Below are positions 22,751 to 31,124 of a DNA stretch of 43,520 bases, one piece after another. Within the stretch, counting starts at the first letter, position 1. Every line of letters starts with the position of its first letter. Source of the stretch: an uncultured Oscillospiraceae bacterium (GTDB taxonomy: Bacteria; Bacillota; Clostridia; Oscillospirales; Oscillospiraceae). The notes beneath the pieces were generated by a model that was not told where the DNA came from, did not search any database, and saw only the letters and a program-made list of their open reading frames with translations. The DNA lies in contig CAKTXA010000023.1 in NCBI GenBank assembly GCA_934631005.1, positions 1-43,520 on the forward strand, given 5' to 3'. The translations under genes and the position numbers were made by a program.

Positions 22751-24550
22751 ATGTCCAGGATCATCGGCATCGACCTCGGCACGACGAACTCGTGCGTGGC
22801 GGTGATGGAGGGCGGCGAGCCGGTCATCATCCCCAACGCCGAGGGCGGGCGCACCACGCCGTCGGTCGTGGCGTTCTCCAAAACGGGCGAGCGCATGGTC
22901 GGCAGCCTTGCCAAGCGGCAGGCCGTTACGAATCACGACCGCACCATCACATCCATCAAGCGCCAGATGGGCACGAGCTACCGCGTGAACATCGACGGGC
23001 ACAAATATACTCCGCAGGAGATCTCGGCGATGATCCTGCAAAAGCTCAAAAAAGACGCCGAGAGCTACCTCGGCGAGCCGGTCACGGAAGCGGTCATCAC
23101 CGTCCCCGCCTATTTTACCGACGCCCAGCGGCAGGCCACAAAAGACGCCGGCAAGATCGCGGGGCTAAACGTGCAGCGCATCATCAACGAGCCCACCGCC
23201 GCCGCGCTTGCCTACGGCGCGGATAAGGAGGGCGAGCAGAAGATCATGGTCTACGACCTCGGCGGCGGCACGTTCGATGTGTCCATTCTGGACATCTCCT
23301 CCGGCGTGATCGAGGTGCTGGCCACGGCGGGCAATAACCACCTCGGCGGCGACGATTTTGACGAGTGCGTGGTGCAGTACCTGCTTTCCGAGTTCAAAAA
23401 GCAGCACCACATCGACCTCTCGCGCGATCCTGCCGCGCTGCAGCGCATCCGCGAGGCCGCCGAAAAGGCGAAGATCGAGCTGTCGTCCATGACGGCCACC
23501 ACTGTGGAGCTGCCGTATATCACCGTCGGCCGCGACGGCCCGCTGCATATGGACATCCCGCTCACGCGGGCAAAATTCAATGACCTCACCTATCACCTCG
23601 TGCAGGCCACGCGCGAGCCGGTGAATCAGGCCATCAACGACTCCGGCGTAAGCGTGTCGCAGATCCGCAAGGTGCTGATGGTGGGCGGCTCCAGCCGCAT
23701 CCCCGCCGTGCAGGATCTTGTGCAGAGCATCACGGGCTCGCTGCCGTTTAAGGGCATCAACCCCGACGAGTGCGTGGCCATGGGCGCCTGCCTGCAGGGC
23801 GGCGTGCTGTCCGGCACCGTGCAGGGGCTTCTGCTGCTCGACGTGACGCCGCTGTCGCTCGGCATCGAGACGCTCGGCGGCGTGTGCACGCGCATCATTG
23901 AGCGCAACACCACGCTCCCCATCCGCAAAAGCCAGATCTTTACCACCGCGTCCAATTTCCAGAGCTCCGTGGACGTGCACGTGTTACAGGGCGAGCGCCC
24001 CATGGCGCACCAGAATAAGGAGCTCGGCCGCTTCCAGCTCACAGGCATCCGCCGCGCCCTGCGCGGCGTGCCGCAGATCGAGGTCACGTTCTCCATCGAC
24101 GCCAACGGCATCGTGAACGTCTCGGCCAAGGATCTTGCCACCGGCAAGGCGCAGGAGATCACCATTACCGCCACGTCCAATATGTCGCAGGCGGAGATCG
24201 ACCGCGCCGTGCGCGACGCGCAGCAGTACGCCGCCGAGGACGCAAAACTCCGCGAGGAGGCCACCGTCCGCGACCGCTGCGATCAGCTGCTCTACCGCGC
24301 AGGCGGGCTGGACCGCAGCGCCTCGCGCGAGGACAAGGCCCGCGTGGCCGAGGCCGTGAAGGCCGTGCGCAGGGCTGTCAAAGCGCGCGACACAAGCGCC
24401 ATGACGCAGAGCGCCGACGCGCTGGAGGCCATCCTCACAGACCTCCACGTCGCAAACCCCACCTACCGCGCCGCGCCGCAGCAGAACACCGAAGAAAGCC
24501 CCGACGACGCCATGGACGCCGAATTCGAGTCCGTGGACGACTCCAAATAA
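22751..24550 (+). CDS. dnaK: Hsp70 chaperone DnaK
   Basis: 599 residues, within the DnaK range. Nucleotide-binding domain signatures: IGIDLGTTNSCVAVMEGG (5-22), VYDLGGGTFDVSILD, VLMVGGSSRIP. The linker LLLLDVTPLSLGIETLGG and the beta substrate-binding domain are followed by a helical lid, ending in an acidic DAEFESVDDSK-type tail. AGGAGG precedes the ATG, 24 bp after the J-protein. Neither grpE, hrcA nor a full dnaJ adjoins it, so this may be a second DnaK in the genome or the only one in an unusual context. Confidence 0.95.
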   Translation: MSRIIGIDLGTTNSCVAVMEGGEPVIIPNAEGGRTTPSVVAFSKTGERMVGSLAKRQAVTNHDRTITSIKRQMGTSYRVNIDGHKYTPQEISAMILQKLKKDAESYLGEPVTEAVITVPAYFTDAQRQATKDAGKIAGLNVQRIINEPTAAALAYGADKEGEQKIMVYDLGGGTFDVSILDISSGVIEVLATAGNNHLGGDDFDECVVQYLLSEFKKQHHIDLSRDPAALQRIREAAEKAKIELSSMTATTVELPYITVGRDGPLHMDIPLTRAKFNDLTYHLVQATREPVNQAINDSGVSVSQIRKVLMVGGSSRIPAVQDLVQSITGSLPFKGINPDECVAMGACLQGGVLSGTVQGLLLLDVTPLSLGIETLGGVCTRIIERNTTLPIRKSQIFTTASNFQSSVDVHVLQGERPMAHQNKELGRFQLTGIRRALRGVPQIEVTFSIDANGIVNVSAKDLATGKAQEITITATSNMSQAEIDRAVRDAQQYAAEDAKLREEATVRDRCDQLLYRAGGLDRSASREDKARVAEAVKAVRRAVKARDTSAMTQSADALEAILTDLHVANPTYRAAPQQNTEESPDDAMDAEFESVDDSK

Positions 24551-24557
24551 AGAAACG

Positions 24558-24595
24558 CCCGCCCGACCGGCAATGCCGGTCAGGCGGGTCTTTTT
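24558..24595. terminator. Terminator of dnaK, shared with the lipoprotein gene
   Basis: Stem CCCGCC/GGCGGG plus GACCGGC/GCCGGTC with one internal mismatch (24558-24571 with 24575-24588), then TCTTTTT. Confidence 0.85.
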
Positions 24596-26027
24596 AATCC
24601 ATCATCAGGTCGATCCATTTTACGCTGCCGTCGGCGCGGGCGAAGGTGATGGACATCGTCTGGCCGCCGGCGGTGGTGAGATTGAGGCTGTAGAAGCTGC
24701 TCGCCACGAACTGGAGGTTCGCGGCGCTGCCGTCGTCGTTCGGGCCGTAGACGTCCTGAAATTCCCACTGCCGCAGCGCCGTGTCGCCGGGGATCTTGTC
24801 AAACACGCTCTGCATCGTATCGCCGAGGTGAATGTCCCGGGGCGCAGCCAGCTGCGATGTTTTGCCGAGCCACGTGTCCTCCGCCAGCCGGTAGCTGACG
24901 CTGTACAGCCGCCGCACAAGCCCATTTCCCTGATAAAAGCTGTACTCCACGCCGTCCGCTTCCAGCCCGCCGTTGGAGAGCACCTGCGCACCTTCGCCCA
25001 GCAGCGCCAGCACCGTCTCATAGTCCAGCCCCAGCTGGACGCCGTTCGAAAGCGTCATCTCGCCGTCGCGCAGCGGCTGCGAGAGATCGGTCAGATCGGC
25101 CGCTTCCTTCCCGAAGCCGGCCGCCTGCATCCGCTCCGCCTCGCCGTTTGCTGGCAGATACTCAACCATACCGTACCCGGCAGAGCGCGACTGCTTTTCC
25201 GCCGCGCCGGGGGTGTAGCGCAGCACGTCCGCCGCAAATCGCAGCGTCACCGCGCCGTGATCGTCCTGCGAAAGCGTCCAGTCCCCGCTCGTGTCGACCG
25301 GCCAGTCGGGAAGCAGCCCGAGATAGCCGTACGCCGTGAGCGCCTGCGTGTCGTGCCGCAGTGCAGCGGCAAAGACGCGCTTGGCATTTTCCAGCGCACC
25401 GCCGTTCGTGACGGGCGCGCACGGCGTCATCGCCAGCCGCAGCGAAGCATCTGCCTCCCACGCGGCGCGCAGCACACTCGCGGAGACGGGCATATTTTCC
25501 TCCAGCCACGCCATGCCGTCCTCGCGGCAATGCGCCGAAACAAAGAAGAAATAGCTCGTCAGCAGGTCGGTCACGCTGCTGGTGCTTTCGTTCAGATTGC
25601 CGTTTAAGTATTCGCTCTCATCCGCGTTCCAGCGGACCGTATCGCCCGCGAGCGCGCGGGCAAAAAGCCGGTAGAGCTTGCCCGCCTCGGTGTCGCCGTC
25701 TGCCGTGTCAAACAGTGACCCGTCCGGCAGCGCGAGCAGCTCCTGCATCGCCAGCGCCGCGGCCTGCTCCGGCTGCTGCAAAAGTTCTTCCGCAGCCTGC
25801 GCCGGGGCGTTGTCGCGCCCGAGATACACATCCAGAAGCTCCTGCGGCGTGCGCGTCTCCGCCTCCGGTTCCACATGCTCCTCGACCGGCTGGACCTCCT
25901 TCGCCGTCGCCTGCTCCGCATTCTGCGGCGGCAGCGCCTCGTCCTGCTCCGGCAGCTTCGCCGCACAGCCCGTCAGCGCCGCCCCAAACAGTGCCAGCAC
26001 AAGCAGCATCGCCAAAAACCGCTTCAT
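24594..26027 (-). CDS. Lipoprotein of unknown function
   Basis: 477 residues from the ATG at 26025-26027, which follows AGGAGGG. Lipoprotein signal with lipobox LTGC (cysteine about 21), then an acidic, low-complexity linker (LPEQDEALPPQNAEQ...). Helical middle region (70-260), with a C-terminal mixed domain from about 290 containing GVQLGLDYETVLALLGEG and IHLGDTMQSVFDKIPGD, repeated-looking segments that resemble small BLIP/OmlA-like folds (inference). No catalytic motif was recognised. Surface location is inferred from the lipobox. Single-gene unit; convergent with dnaK. Confidence 0.75.
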   Translation of the reverse strand: MKRFLAMLLVLALFGAALTGCAAKLPEQDEALPPQNAEQATAKEVQPVEEHVEPEAETRTPQELLDVYLGRDNAPAQAAEELLQQPEQAAALAMQELLALPDGSLFDTADGDTEAGKLYRLFARALAGDTVRWNADESEYLNGNLNESTSSVTDLLTSYFFFVSAHCREDGMAWLEENMPVSASVLRAAWEADASLRLAMTPCAPVTNGGALENAKRVFAAALRHDTQALTAYGYLGLLPDWPVDTSGDWTLSQDDHGAVTLRFAADVLRYTPGAAEKQSRSAGYGMVEYLPANGEAERMQAAGFGKEAADLTDLSQPLRDGEMTLSNGVQLGLDYETVLALLGEGAQVLSNGGLEADGVEYSFYQGNGLVRRLYSVSYRLAEDTWLGKTSQLAAPRDIHLGDTMQSVFDKIPGDTALRQWEFQDVYGPNDDGSAANLQFVASSFYSLNLTTAGGQTMSITFARADGSVKWIDLMMD

Positions 26028-26159
26028 CCCATTGCCCTCCTGTCTCCGTTTTTCCCCAGTATACCAGAACGTCCCGCCAAATCGCACAGTTTGACAGGAA
26101 TCTTTAGATTTTTTTCAGAATTGCCTATTCAGGCGACACGCTGCGCGGCAGCAGATTTT

Positions 26160-26482
26160 TGACGCACCGATAAATCGCAGGCACCCCATACCTTCCCCTC
26201 GGGGCCGATTCCCCCTATCAGGGGGAAATGTCCCGAAGGGACAAAGAGGGTAGGGACAGGTGCCCCCGAAGGGGGCGGATGAGGGCCGGGGAGCACTTAC
26301 GGTTTGCTTTGCATGCTCAGCTAAACGCAACTGCTCCCCGACCCTCATCAGTCTGCTCCGCTTCGCTCCGCAGCCAGCTTCCCCGAGGGGAAGCCAAGGG
26401 ACTTCCGCAAATCGGCACTGCTTCAAAAGAACGGTAGTACTTCCCGACGGGAGGGGCAAGCCCCTCCCCTACGTTACGACTA
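26160..26482 (-). repeat. Composite palindromic intergenic repeat, copy 1
   Basis: About 320 bp without a gene, built of stacked hairpins: CCCCCTATCAGGGGG, TGTCCCGAAGGGACA, GCCCCCGAAGGGGGC, a large stem 26278-26295 with 26332-26349, GCTTCCCCGAGGGGAAGC, and GGGAGGGGC/GCCCCTCCC. Read on the minus strand it starts GTCGTAACGTAGGGG and ends GGTGCCTGCG...GTGCGTCA, the same ends as copy 2 at 36633-36902, which is in the opposite orientation. It fills most of the 509-bp gap 26028-26536; the remainder is the lipoprotein leader and a TTCACT-rich stretch (26494-26517). Confidence 0.8.
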
Positions 26483-26536
26483 AATCATTACTTCTTCACT
26501 CTTCACTATTCACTTTTACTTCAGCCTGCCCCGCCC

Positions 26537-26734
26537 CTACGGCATTTCGCGGCGCTGCTTTGGAAAGACCAGCTGCACGGCATCCGGCTGGCTGACGTAC
26601 ACTTCTTCTGCCTCCAGCATTGCACGCCGCAGCGTCTGCACAGCGTCATGCGCCAGCGGGATCTTCTCCAACGGTTCGATCACATCATCCACCGCGCCGC
26701 ACAATATTGCATACATCTTTCGATAATCAGCCAC
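26537..26734 (-). CDS. Small hypothetical protein, divergent from HTH regulator
   Basis: 65 residues, starting GTG at 26732-26734 behind AAGGAGG. All-helical prediction by eye: MADYRKMYAILCGAVDDVIEPLEKI, then AHDAVQTLRRAMLEAEEVYV. Family not recognised. It shares its promoter region, with three operator palindromes, with the HTH gene, so the two are probably regulated together and may interact. Confidence 0.65.
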   Translation of the reverse strand: MADYRKMYAILCGAVDDVIEPLEKIPLAHDAVQTLRRAMLEAEEVYVSQPDAVQLVFPKQRREMP

Positions 26735-26753
26735 GCAGACACCTCCTTACATA

Positions 26754-26865
26754 TACCCGAAAATGGGTAATCTTATCTTATAAAAAATAACCGCTGCCCT
26801 CAACCCGTATTCGGGTAATTTTGACCTTGCCGCCTGTTATGATAGCATCAACCCGTAAATGGGTA
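26754..26865. promoter_or_regulatory. Divergent promoter region with three operator palindromes
   Basis: Three 16-bp sites with the core CCC-N6-GGG: TACCCGAAAATGGGTA (26754-26769), AACCCGTATTCGGGTA (26802-26817) and AACCCGTAAATGGGTA (26850-26865). They are spaced 48 bp apart, centre to centre. Minus promoter: TTGAGG, 17-bp spacer, TAAGAT (26776-26804), its -35 touching site 2, with site 1 between start and RBS. Plus promoter: TTGACC (26821-26826), 16-bp spacer, TAGCAT (26843-26848), with site 3 just downstream. The layout fits repression of both genes by the HTH protein. Confidence 0.8.
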
Positions 26866-26888
26866 GTTCGTCAGAGGTGGTGGTGCGC

Positions 26889-27137
26889 ATGGAATACTCT
26901 CAGCTTTATGTCCAGCGCATCCGTGGGCTTTGCCGGGCGCATGGGATCAGCATCAACCGGCTGGCGGGGCTCAGCGGGGTCAAGCAGTCCACGCTGGACA
27001 ATATCGTCCGCGGGCTGACGAAGAATCCCCGCGTGGCGACGCTCCACCGCATCGCGCTGGCGTTCGGCATGACGCTGGCGGAGTTTCTGGACTTCCCGGC
27101 GCTGAATGAATACGCCTTCGACGAGGACGATGCGTAA
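26889..27137 (+). CDS. XRE/Cro-family HTH regulator
   Basis: 82 residues from the ATG at 26889, with GAGGTGGTG upstream. One Cro/CI-type HTH: LCRAHGISINRLAGLSGVKQSTLDNIVRGLTKNP, with the recognition helix around KQSTLDNIV (quoted in parts), then MTLAEFLDFPAL and an acidic tail YAFDEDDA. No second domain. It probably binds the three CCC-N6-GGG palindromes in its own promoter region and so represses itself and the 65-residue gene. Confidence 0.85.
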   Translation: MEYSQLYVQRIRGLCRAHGISINRLAGLSGVKQSTLDNIVRGLTKNPRVATLHRIALAFGMTLAEFLDFPALNEYAFDEDDA

Positions 27138-27139
27138 AC

Positions 27140-27176
27140 AACTCCCCGCTGCGTAAGCACTGCGCAGCGGGGAGTT
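27140..27176. terminator. Bidirectional terminator
   Basis: 14-bp perfect stem (27140-27153 with 27163-27176), ending in TTTTT, between the convergent HTH and phosphodiesterase genes. Confidence 0.88.
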
Positions 27177-27178
27177 TT

Positions 27179-27724
27179 TCAGAATGTTTTCTCCTGCCAG
27201 CTTTTGCCGGTCTTGATGTCCTTCCAGCGGAACGTTCCGTCCTCCCAGGTCATGTAGGCGTGGGGGGAGCCGTTTTTGGGGATGGCGACGGAGCCGGGGT
27301 TCAGGTACCAGAAGCCGCCGCAGTCCTCGCAGGCGGGGATGTGCGTGTGGCCGTGCAGCAGAATGCCGCCGTGCACGAACGGGATGGGCTTTTCCCGATT
27401 GATGATGTGCCCATGCGTGAGATACACCGTTTTGCCGTTCAGAAACAGCACGCCGTAGTCCGCCAGCACCGGGAACGAGAGCACCATCTGGTCGACCTCG
27501 CAGTCGCAGTTGCCGCGCACGGCGAGAATTTTATCCGCCAGCGGGTTGAGCTGCGCGATGACCTGCCTGGGCGCGTAGTCCCGCGGCAGGTCGTTGCGCG
27601 GGCCGTGATAGAGCACGTCGCCCAGCAGAATGAGCCGTTCGGCGTTTTCCTTTTCAAATTGCTCCAGCATCCGGCTGCACCAGTAGGCCGAGCCGTGGAT
27701 GTCGGAGGCGATCATTAGTTTCAT
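27179..27724 (-). CDS. yfcE: YfcE-type metallophosphodiesterase
   Basis: 181 residues, as in E. coli YfcE (184). Metal ligands: D8 and H10 in ASDIHG, D36 in LLGDV, N72 in RGNCD, H104 in THGH, and H124/H126 in HGHTH. It hydrolyses phosphodiesters in vitro; the natural substrate is unknown. The ATG at 27722-27724 is 12 bp after the flavoprotein gene, so they form one transcript. Confidence 0.93.
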   Translation of the reverse strand: MKLMIASDIHGSAYWCSRMLEQFEKENAERLILLGDVLYHGPRNDLPRDYAPRQVIAQLNPLADKILAVRGNCDCEVDQMVLSFPVLADYGVLFLNGKTVYLTHGHIINREKPIPFVHGGILLHGHTHIPACEDCGGFWYLNPGSVAIPKNGSPHAYMTWEDGTFRWKDIKTGKSWQEKTF

Positions 27725-27736
27725 AGTAGTTCGTCC

Positions 27737-28360
27737 TTATCTGATAAAATTCGTGTGCACGCGCGGCTCCTCGTCCGGCATCGCCACGCCCGCCTGCGCG
27801 GCGGCCTCGCGGCAGCGGAGGAAATACGCCATGTTCGCGCCCAGCACGCGCATGCACGCAAGCCCCTCCTCGTCCCGCAGCACATCGTCCGGCGCGGCGC
27901 CGTGCACCATGTTCCAGTAGCGCGAGGAGATGATGGGCATTTCGGAGATGCCAGGATATTTGAGCAGCTGCTCATACGCCGCCGTGGTGCCGCCGCGCCG
28001 CGCGCTCACGACCACCGCCGCGGGCTTCAGGCGGAACGTCCCCGGCGCAGCCGAATAAAACAGCCGGTCGAGAAAGCCCGTGAGATTGCCGGACGCCGCC
28101 GCGTAGTGCACCGGCGAGCCGAACACGAATCCGTCCGCCGTCTGCGCGCGCCGCGCAAAATCATTCACGCCGCCGTCAAAGGCGCACTTGCCCGTCTTAC
28201 CGCACGCGCCGCAGGCGATGCAGCCGCCCTGCGGCTTATTTCCGATCCAGAAAATCTCCGTCTCCACGCCGCCCTTTTCCAGCGCCCGGGCCACCTCGCG
28301 CAGCGCCGTGTCCGTGCACCCATGCTCATGCGGGCTGCCGTTGAGTAACAATACCTTCAT
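27737..28360 (-). CDS. Flavodoxin-like NAD(P)H-dependent oxidoreductase with Cys motif
   Basis: 207 residues from the ATG at 28358-28360, which has AAGGAG upstream. FMN-binding fold: MKVLLLNGSPHEHGCT (1-16, phosphate loop) and FGSPVHYAAASGNLTGFLDR. Between them lies CIACGACGKTGKC, a four-cysteine cluster common in the iron-sulfur flavoprotein (Isf) and related NADPH-FMN reductase families; whether it binds Fe-S here is open. A general quinone, metal or aromatic reductase role is likely. It heads the operon with yfcE. Confidence 0.85.
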   Translation of the reverse strand: MKVLLLNGSPHEHGCTDTALREVARALEKGGVETEIFWIGNKPQGGCIACGACGKTGKCAFDGGVNDFARRAQTADGFVFGSPVHYAAASGNLTGFLDRLFYSAAPGTFRLKPAAVVVSARRGGTTAAYEQLLKYPGISEMPIISSRYWNMVHGAAPDDVLRDEEGLACMRVLGANMAYFLRCREAAAQAGVAMPDEEPRVHTNFIR

Positions 28361-28384
28361 ACCATCCGCTCCTTTCTCCCCTCT

Positions 28385-28413
28385 TGCATACCACAGATCC
28401 CGCAAAAAAGCAA
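28385..28413 (-). promoter_or_regulatory. Possible promoter of the flavoprotein-yfcE operon
   Basis: Minus strand: TTGCTT (28408-28413), 17-bp spacer, TATGCA (28385-28390). Modest match. Confidence 0.45.
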
Positions 28414-28458
28414 GCGTCCCCGGTCGGATATTTTCCGGCATGCTCTTCGAAATAAAGG

Positions 28459-28486
28459 ATCCCCGGATGCGGGTACATCCGGGGAT
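28459..28486 (-). terminator. Hairpin after the DUF2284 gene
   Basis: 11-bp perfect stem ATCCCCGGATG with its complement (28459-28469, 28476-28486). On the minus strand the tail CCTTTATTT is only partly U-rich, so termination may be moderate. Confidence 0.7.
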
Positions 28487-28494
28487 GATCGTTT

Positions 28495-28974
28495 TCAGAA
28501 CAGGATCAGCGAGAAAAAGCGGAATTTGCCATCATTTTCCCAGCATTTCATGTGGACGTGGTCGGCCATGCTCTGGGCATTGACGCAGTAGGCGGACATG
28601 CACGACGCCGTTTTCCACGGCCCCGCGCCCATCATCAGAAGATCCTCCACGCCGTCGGCGCGCATCATTTCCAACAGCTTGTCGGTCAGCTCGTTCTGAT
28701 AGCGCTTGGCGGCCTTCTGCTCGGCGCGGTCGGCCACATCTTTGGGCGTGGAGACGATGGTGAGCACGAGCGCCGTTTTATGGCGGCGGACATTCTGCGT
28801 CATCTCCTCCACAGTGCCGCTTGCGGGCGGGCAGACCGGCAGGACGTTATAATTCCCGCAGAGATTTTCCTCACAGAACTGCCGGTATTCCGGCACGATC
28901 ACAAGATCCGCCGCGTCCATCAGCGCCGCGTCCGTAAAGCCGAGCTGCTTTGCCAGCTGCACATAATCCTTCAT
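28495..28974 (-). CDS. DUF2284-type predicted metal-binding protein
   Basis: 159 residues from the ATG at 28972-28974, with AGGAGG upstream; a longer frame has no RBS and runs through the hairpin at 28996-29021. Cysteines at FCEENLCGNYNVLPVCPP and later at SCMSAYC and MKCWEND give the pattern of DUF2284 proteins, thought to bind a metal or Fe-S cluster. The central region VLTIVSTPKD...AADRAEQKAAKRY is helical. Function unknown. Confidence 0.75.
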   Translation of the reverse strand: MKDYVQLAKQLGFTDAALMDAADLVIVPEYRQFCEENLCGNYNVLPVCPPASGTVEEMTQNVRRHKTALVLTIVSTPKDVADRAEQKAAKRYQNELTDKLLEMMRADGVEDLLMMGAGPWKTASCMSAYCVNAQSMADHVHMKCWENDGKFRFFSLILF

Positions 28975-28995
28975 AAAGACCTCCTGTCGGCACGA

Positions 28996-29027
28996 GCAGG
29001 CGTCCGGTTCCGGACGCCTGCGGTTTT
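28996..29027 (+). terminator. Strong hairpin with T-run pointing against the gene direction
   Basis: 11-bp perfect stem GCAGGCGTCCG (28996-29006) with 29011-29021, GTTC loop, then GGTTTTTT on the plus strand. Both flanking genes are on the minus strand, where the stem is preceded rather than followed by the T-run. It may block antisense transcription or fold between the two cistrons. Confidence 0.55.
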
Positions 29028-30821
29028 TTATTCCTCGGTATTCGTCCCCAGCGCGTCGAACGCAGGCTTGAACGTCTCCAGCTTCTGCAGGCTGCACGCC
29101 GCGTGCCAGACCATAAAGCCGCCGTCCAGGCCGCCCTCCGCAAGGCCGCGGATCTGCCCGGCGATCTCCTCTGCGCCGTAGGTGTTATACGGCACGCGGA
29201 TGGCGTCGTGGCCCTGGATCCAGGTGCGGGCGATGGCGGGGGTGGGCGTTTCGGCCTGCCGCTTGGCGGCGGCCTGCGCCCATTCCAGCAGCGTCTCATA
29301 CGGGTGCTCCCACGGACGGTAGCTGCCGTTCTGCGAGAAATGGTCGGGATACGGCATGCCGCTGATCACATCCACCACGTTGCTGATGGCCGCCCAATAC
29401 TGGCCGTAGGACGTGACATACGTCCCGTTCGTCTCGCCGAACACGTCCGCGCCGACGTACACGCCCAGGTCGTGCAGCTCATCGCAGGCGTACATCAAAA
29501 ACCGCTGGATGGCCTGCGCCTTCGTCTCGCCGTAGGCGTTGTGGTAGTCGATGTTGCCGCTCTCCTCGTAGCGGTACGTCCCGTCCGGGAAGCGGACATA
29601 GTCGAACTGGATCTCGTTGAAGCCCATGAGCTTCACGGCCTCGCGCGCCAGCTCCACCTTATACTCCCACACATAGCGGCAGTAGGCGCTGGGCCAGTAG
29701 CTCCCGGCGACATACAGCGGGTCGCCGCTGCGGTCGCTGATGGCGTATTCGGGGTGGTCGGTGACGAAGAACGAGTCGTTAAAGACCGTGATGCGCCCGA
29801 TCACATAGTAGCCCGCGTCGCGAATTTTCTGAATGGCGGCGCGGTAGTCCTCCAGCGTGTTGTTGGCAAAGCTGTTCGCCGTGGGCGAGTAGGTCTTGTA
29901 CGCCTCGCAGGGGTAGCCGACGGACGTGCCGTCGATGACGTTGACCACGAAGGCGTTGATGTTGGTGGAATCGGCGTAGGCGATGAAGTCATCCACCTGC
30001 GCGATGACGTCGGCGTCGCAGGTCATATACAGCGCGTACACCTCGTCCGGCATGACATTGTCTTCAAAATCGCCCTTCACGCGCGGGTAGTAGTCCAGGC
30101 TCTCGGCGTCGCCGCCGCCGTAGCGGTCCTCGCGCGCGGCGTGCACGGTGTAGACGCCGAAACGGTCGTAAATTTCCGTGGCGGCCTCGAGGGTGCTCGC
30201 GGTGTAGGCGCCGCTGATATAGCCGGTCTCCCCGCCTGCGCGCACCTCATACATATGCACCACGCCGTTCTGCATGGAGTCATAGCCCGTAACGCTCAGC
30301 TCCGTCCCCTGCTCGACCAGCGCGCCGAGCTGCGTGCCGTCGGCACTCAGGCGGAGGTTCTGCGGCGTGCGGACGTAGATGGTCGTCTCCGCGACCACAT
30401 CGTGTTCGTCCTGCGTGAGGTTCGCAGCGGCAATGTAGCCGTACTGCAGGCCGTCGAGGTACGCGGCGTAATACGTCTCGCCGTCCAGCTCCTTCGTATC
30501 CTGCGGCTGATAGGTGAGCTTCGTGCCGCGGGCCACGGTACCCGCCTGCTCCATATTTTCATTATAGTACGCCACCTGCGGCGTGTCGGCGCGGACATAC
30601 GCGGCGGTGTAGCGCCCGGCGCTCTGCTGCTTCGGCGGCTGCACCACGTCCGGGCTGCTGCCTGCCAAAACGCAGATGAACAGCACCAGCGCGATCAGGA
30701 TGAGCACCGCCACCAGCAGCAGCCAGGTGTTCTGCCGCAGATATTTGAGAAAATCCGCGCGCTTTTTCTGCCTGTACCGCTCGGCCCGGGGATCCCGCCG
30801 CTTTTTGAAACTGTTTTTCAT
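29028..30821 (-). CDS. Membrane-anchored DUF4015 putative glycoside hydrolase with SH3-like repeats
   Basis: 597 residues from the ATG at 30819-30821, with GGGAG upstream. A basic N-terminus is followed by an anchor helix (33-53). Two SH3-like segments (about 70-205) have YVRADTPQVAYYNENMEQAGTV- and IYVRTPQNLRLSADG-like patterns. Then comes a TIM-barrel-type DUF4015 domain (about 225-590) with the conserved MGFNEIQFDYVRFPDG strand, GADVFGE and VDVISGMPYPDHF; the Asp in FDYVRFPDG is the presumed active-site region. SH3 parts suggest binding to cell wall, so a wall or surface polysaccharide is the likely target (inference). Confidence 0.82.
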   Translation of the reverse strand: MKNSFKKRRDPRAERYRQKKRADFLKYLRQNTWLLLVAVLILIALVLFICVLAGSSPDVVQPPKQQSAGRYTAAYVRADTPQVAYYNENMEQAGTVARGTKLTYQPQDTKELDGETYYAAYLDGLQYGYIAAANLTQDEHDVVAETTIYVRTPQNLRLSADGTQLGALVEQGTELSVTGYDSMQNGVVHMYEVRAGGETGYISGAYTASTLEAATEIYDRFGVYTVHAAREDRYGGGDAESLDYYPRVKGDFEDNVMPDEVYALYMTCDADVIAQVDDFIAYADSTNINAFVVNVIDGTSVGYPCEAYKTYSPTANSFANNTLEDYRAAIQKIRDAGYYVIGRITVFNDSFFVTDHPEYAISDRSGDPLYVAGSYWPSAYCRYVWEYKVELAREAVKLMGFNEIQFDYVRFPDGTYRYEESGNIDYHNAYGETKAQAIQRFLMYACDELHDLGVYVGADVFGETNGTYVTSYGQYWAAISNVVDVISGMPYPDHFSQNGSYRPWEHPYETLLEWAQAAAKRQAETPTPAIARTWIQGHDAIRVPYNTYGAEEIAGQIRGLAEGGLDGGFMVWHAACSLQKLETFKPAFDALGTNTEE

Positions 30822-31095
30822 AGCTGCGCTCCCATAATTACAGATAGCGTCATTATACACCAACTTTTTCGGGATTTCCACCTTTTTGACCAATATTCCG
30901 CTGTAACTTGATATTTTTCGTTACTTTTCGCCGGAAACGCTCCATTTTGCCGCCGCCATGTTCCGATTTTTCGTATTTCCGCGCCATTTTTACCGCAAAA
31001 ATATCGTTTTGTAAACGTTATGTAAACGAATTTGCAAATCTTTTTTCGGCATTTTTGCAATTTTTTTCGATTTTTTGCGCTCTGAAACGCGGGGC
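30822..31095. other. AT-rich divergent intergenic region
   Basis: About 270 bp, much richer in A/T than its surroundings, between the DUF4015 gene and the gntR promoter. It contains a TATAAT on the minus strand (30852-30857) that probably serves the DUF4015 gene with a weak -35, and a direct repeat GTAAACG (31011-31017 and 31022-31028). No ORF or stable hairpin was seen. Confidence 0.5.
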
Positions 31096-31124
31096 TTGAC
31101 AAACAGGCCGCCGGTCGCTATACT
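31096..31124 (+). promoter_or_regulatory. Promoter of the gntR-ABC operon
   Basis: Perfect TTGACA (31096-31101), 17-bp spacer, TATACT (31119-31124). Confidence 0.85.

Noticed and set aside
26160..26482. CRISPR array or insertion sequence in the repeat-rich gap
   Set aside because: The repeats are nested palindromes of different sequence, not equal repeats with unique spacers, and there is no transposase frame.
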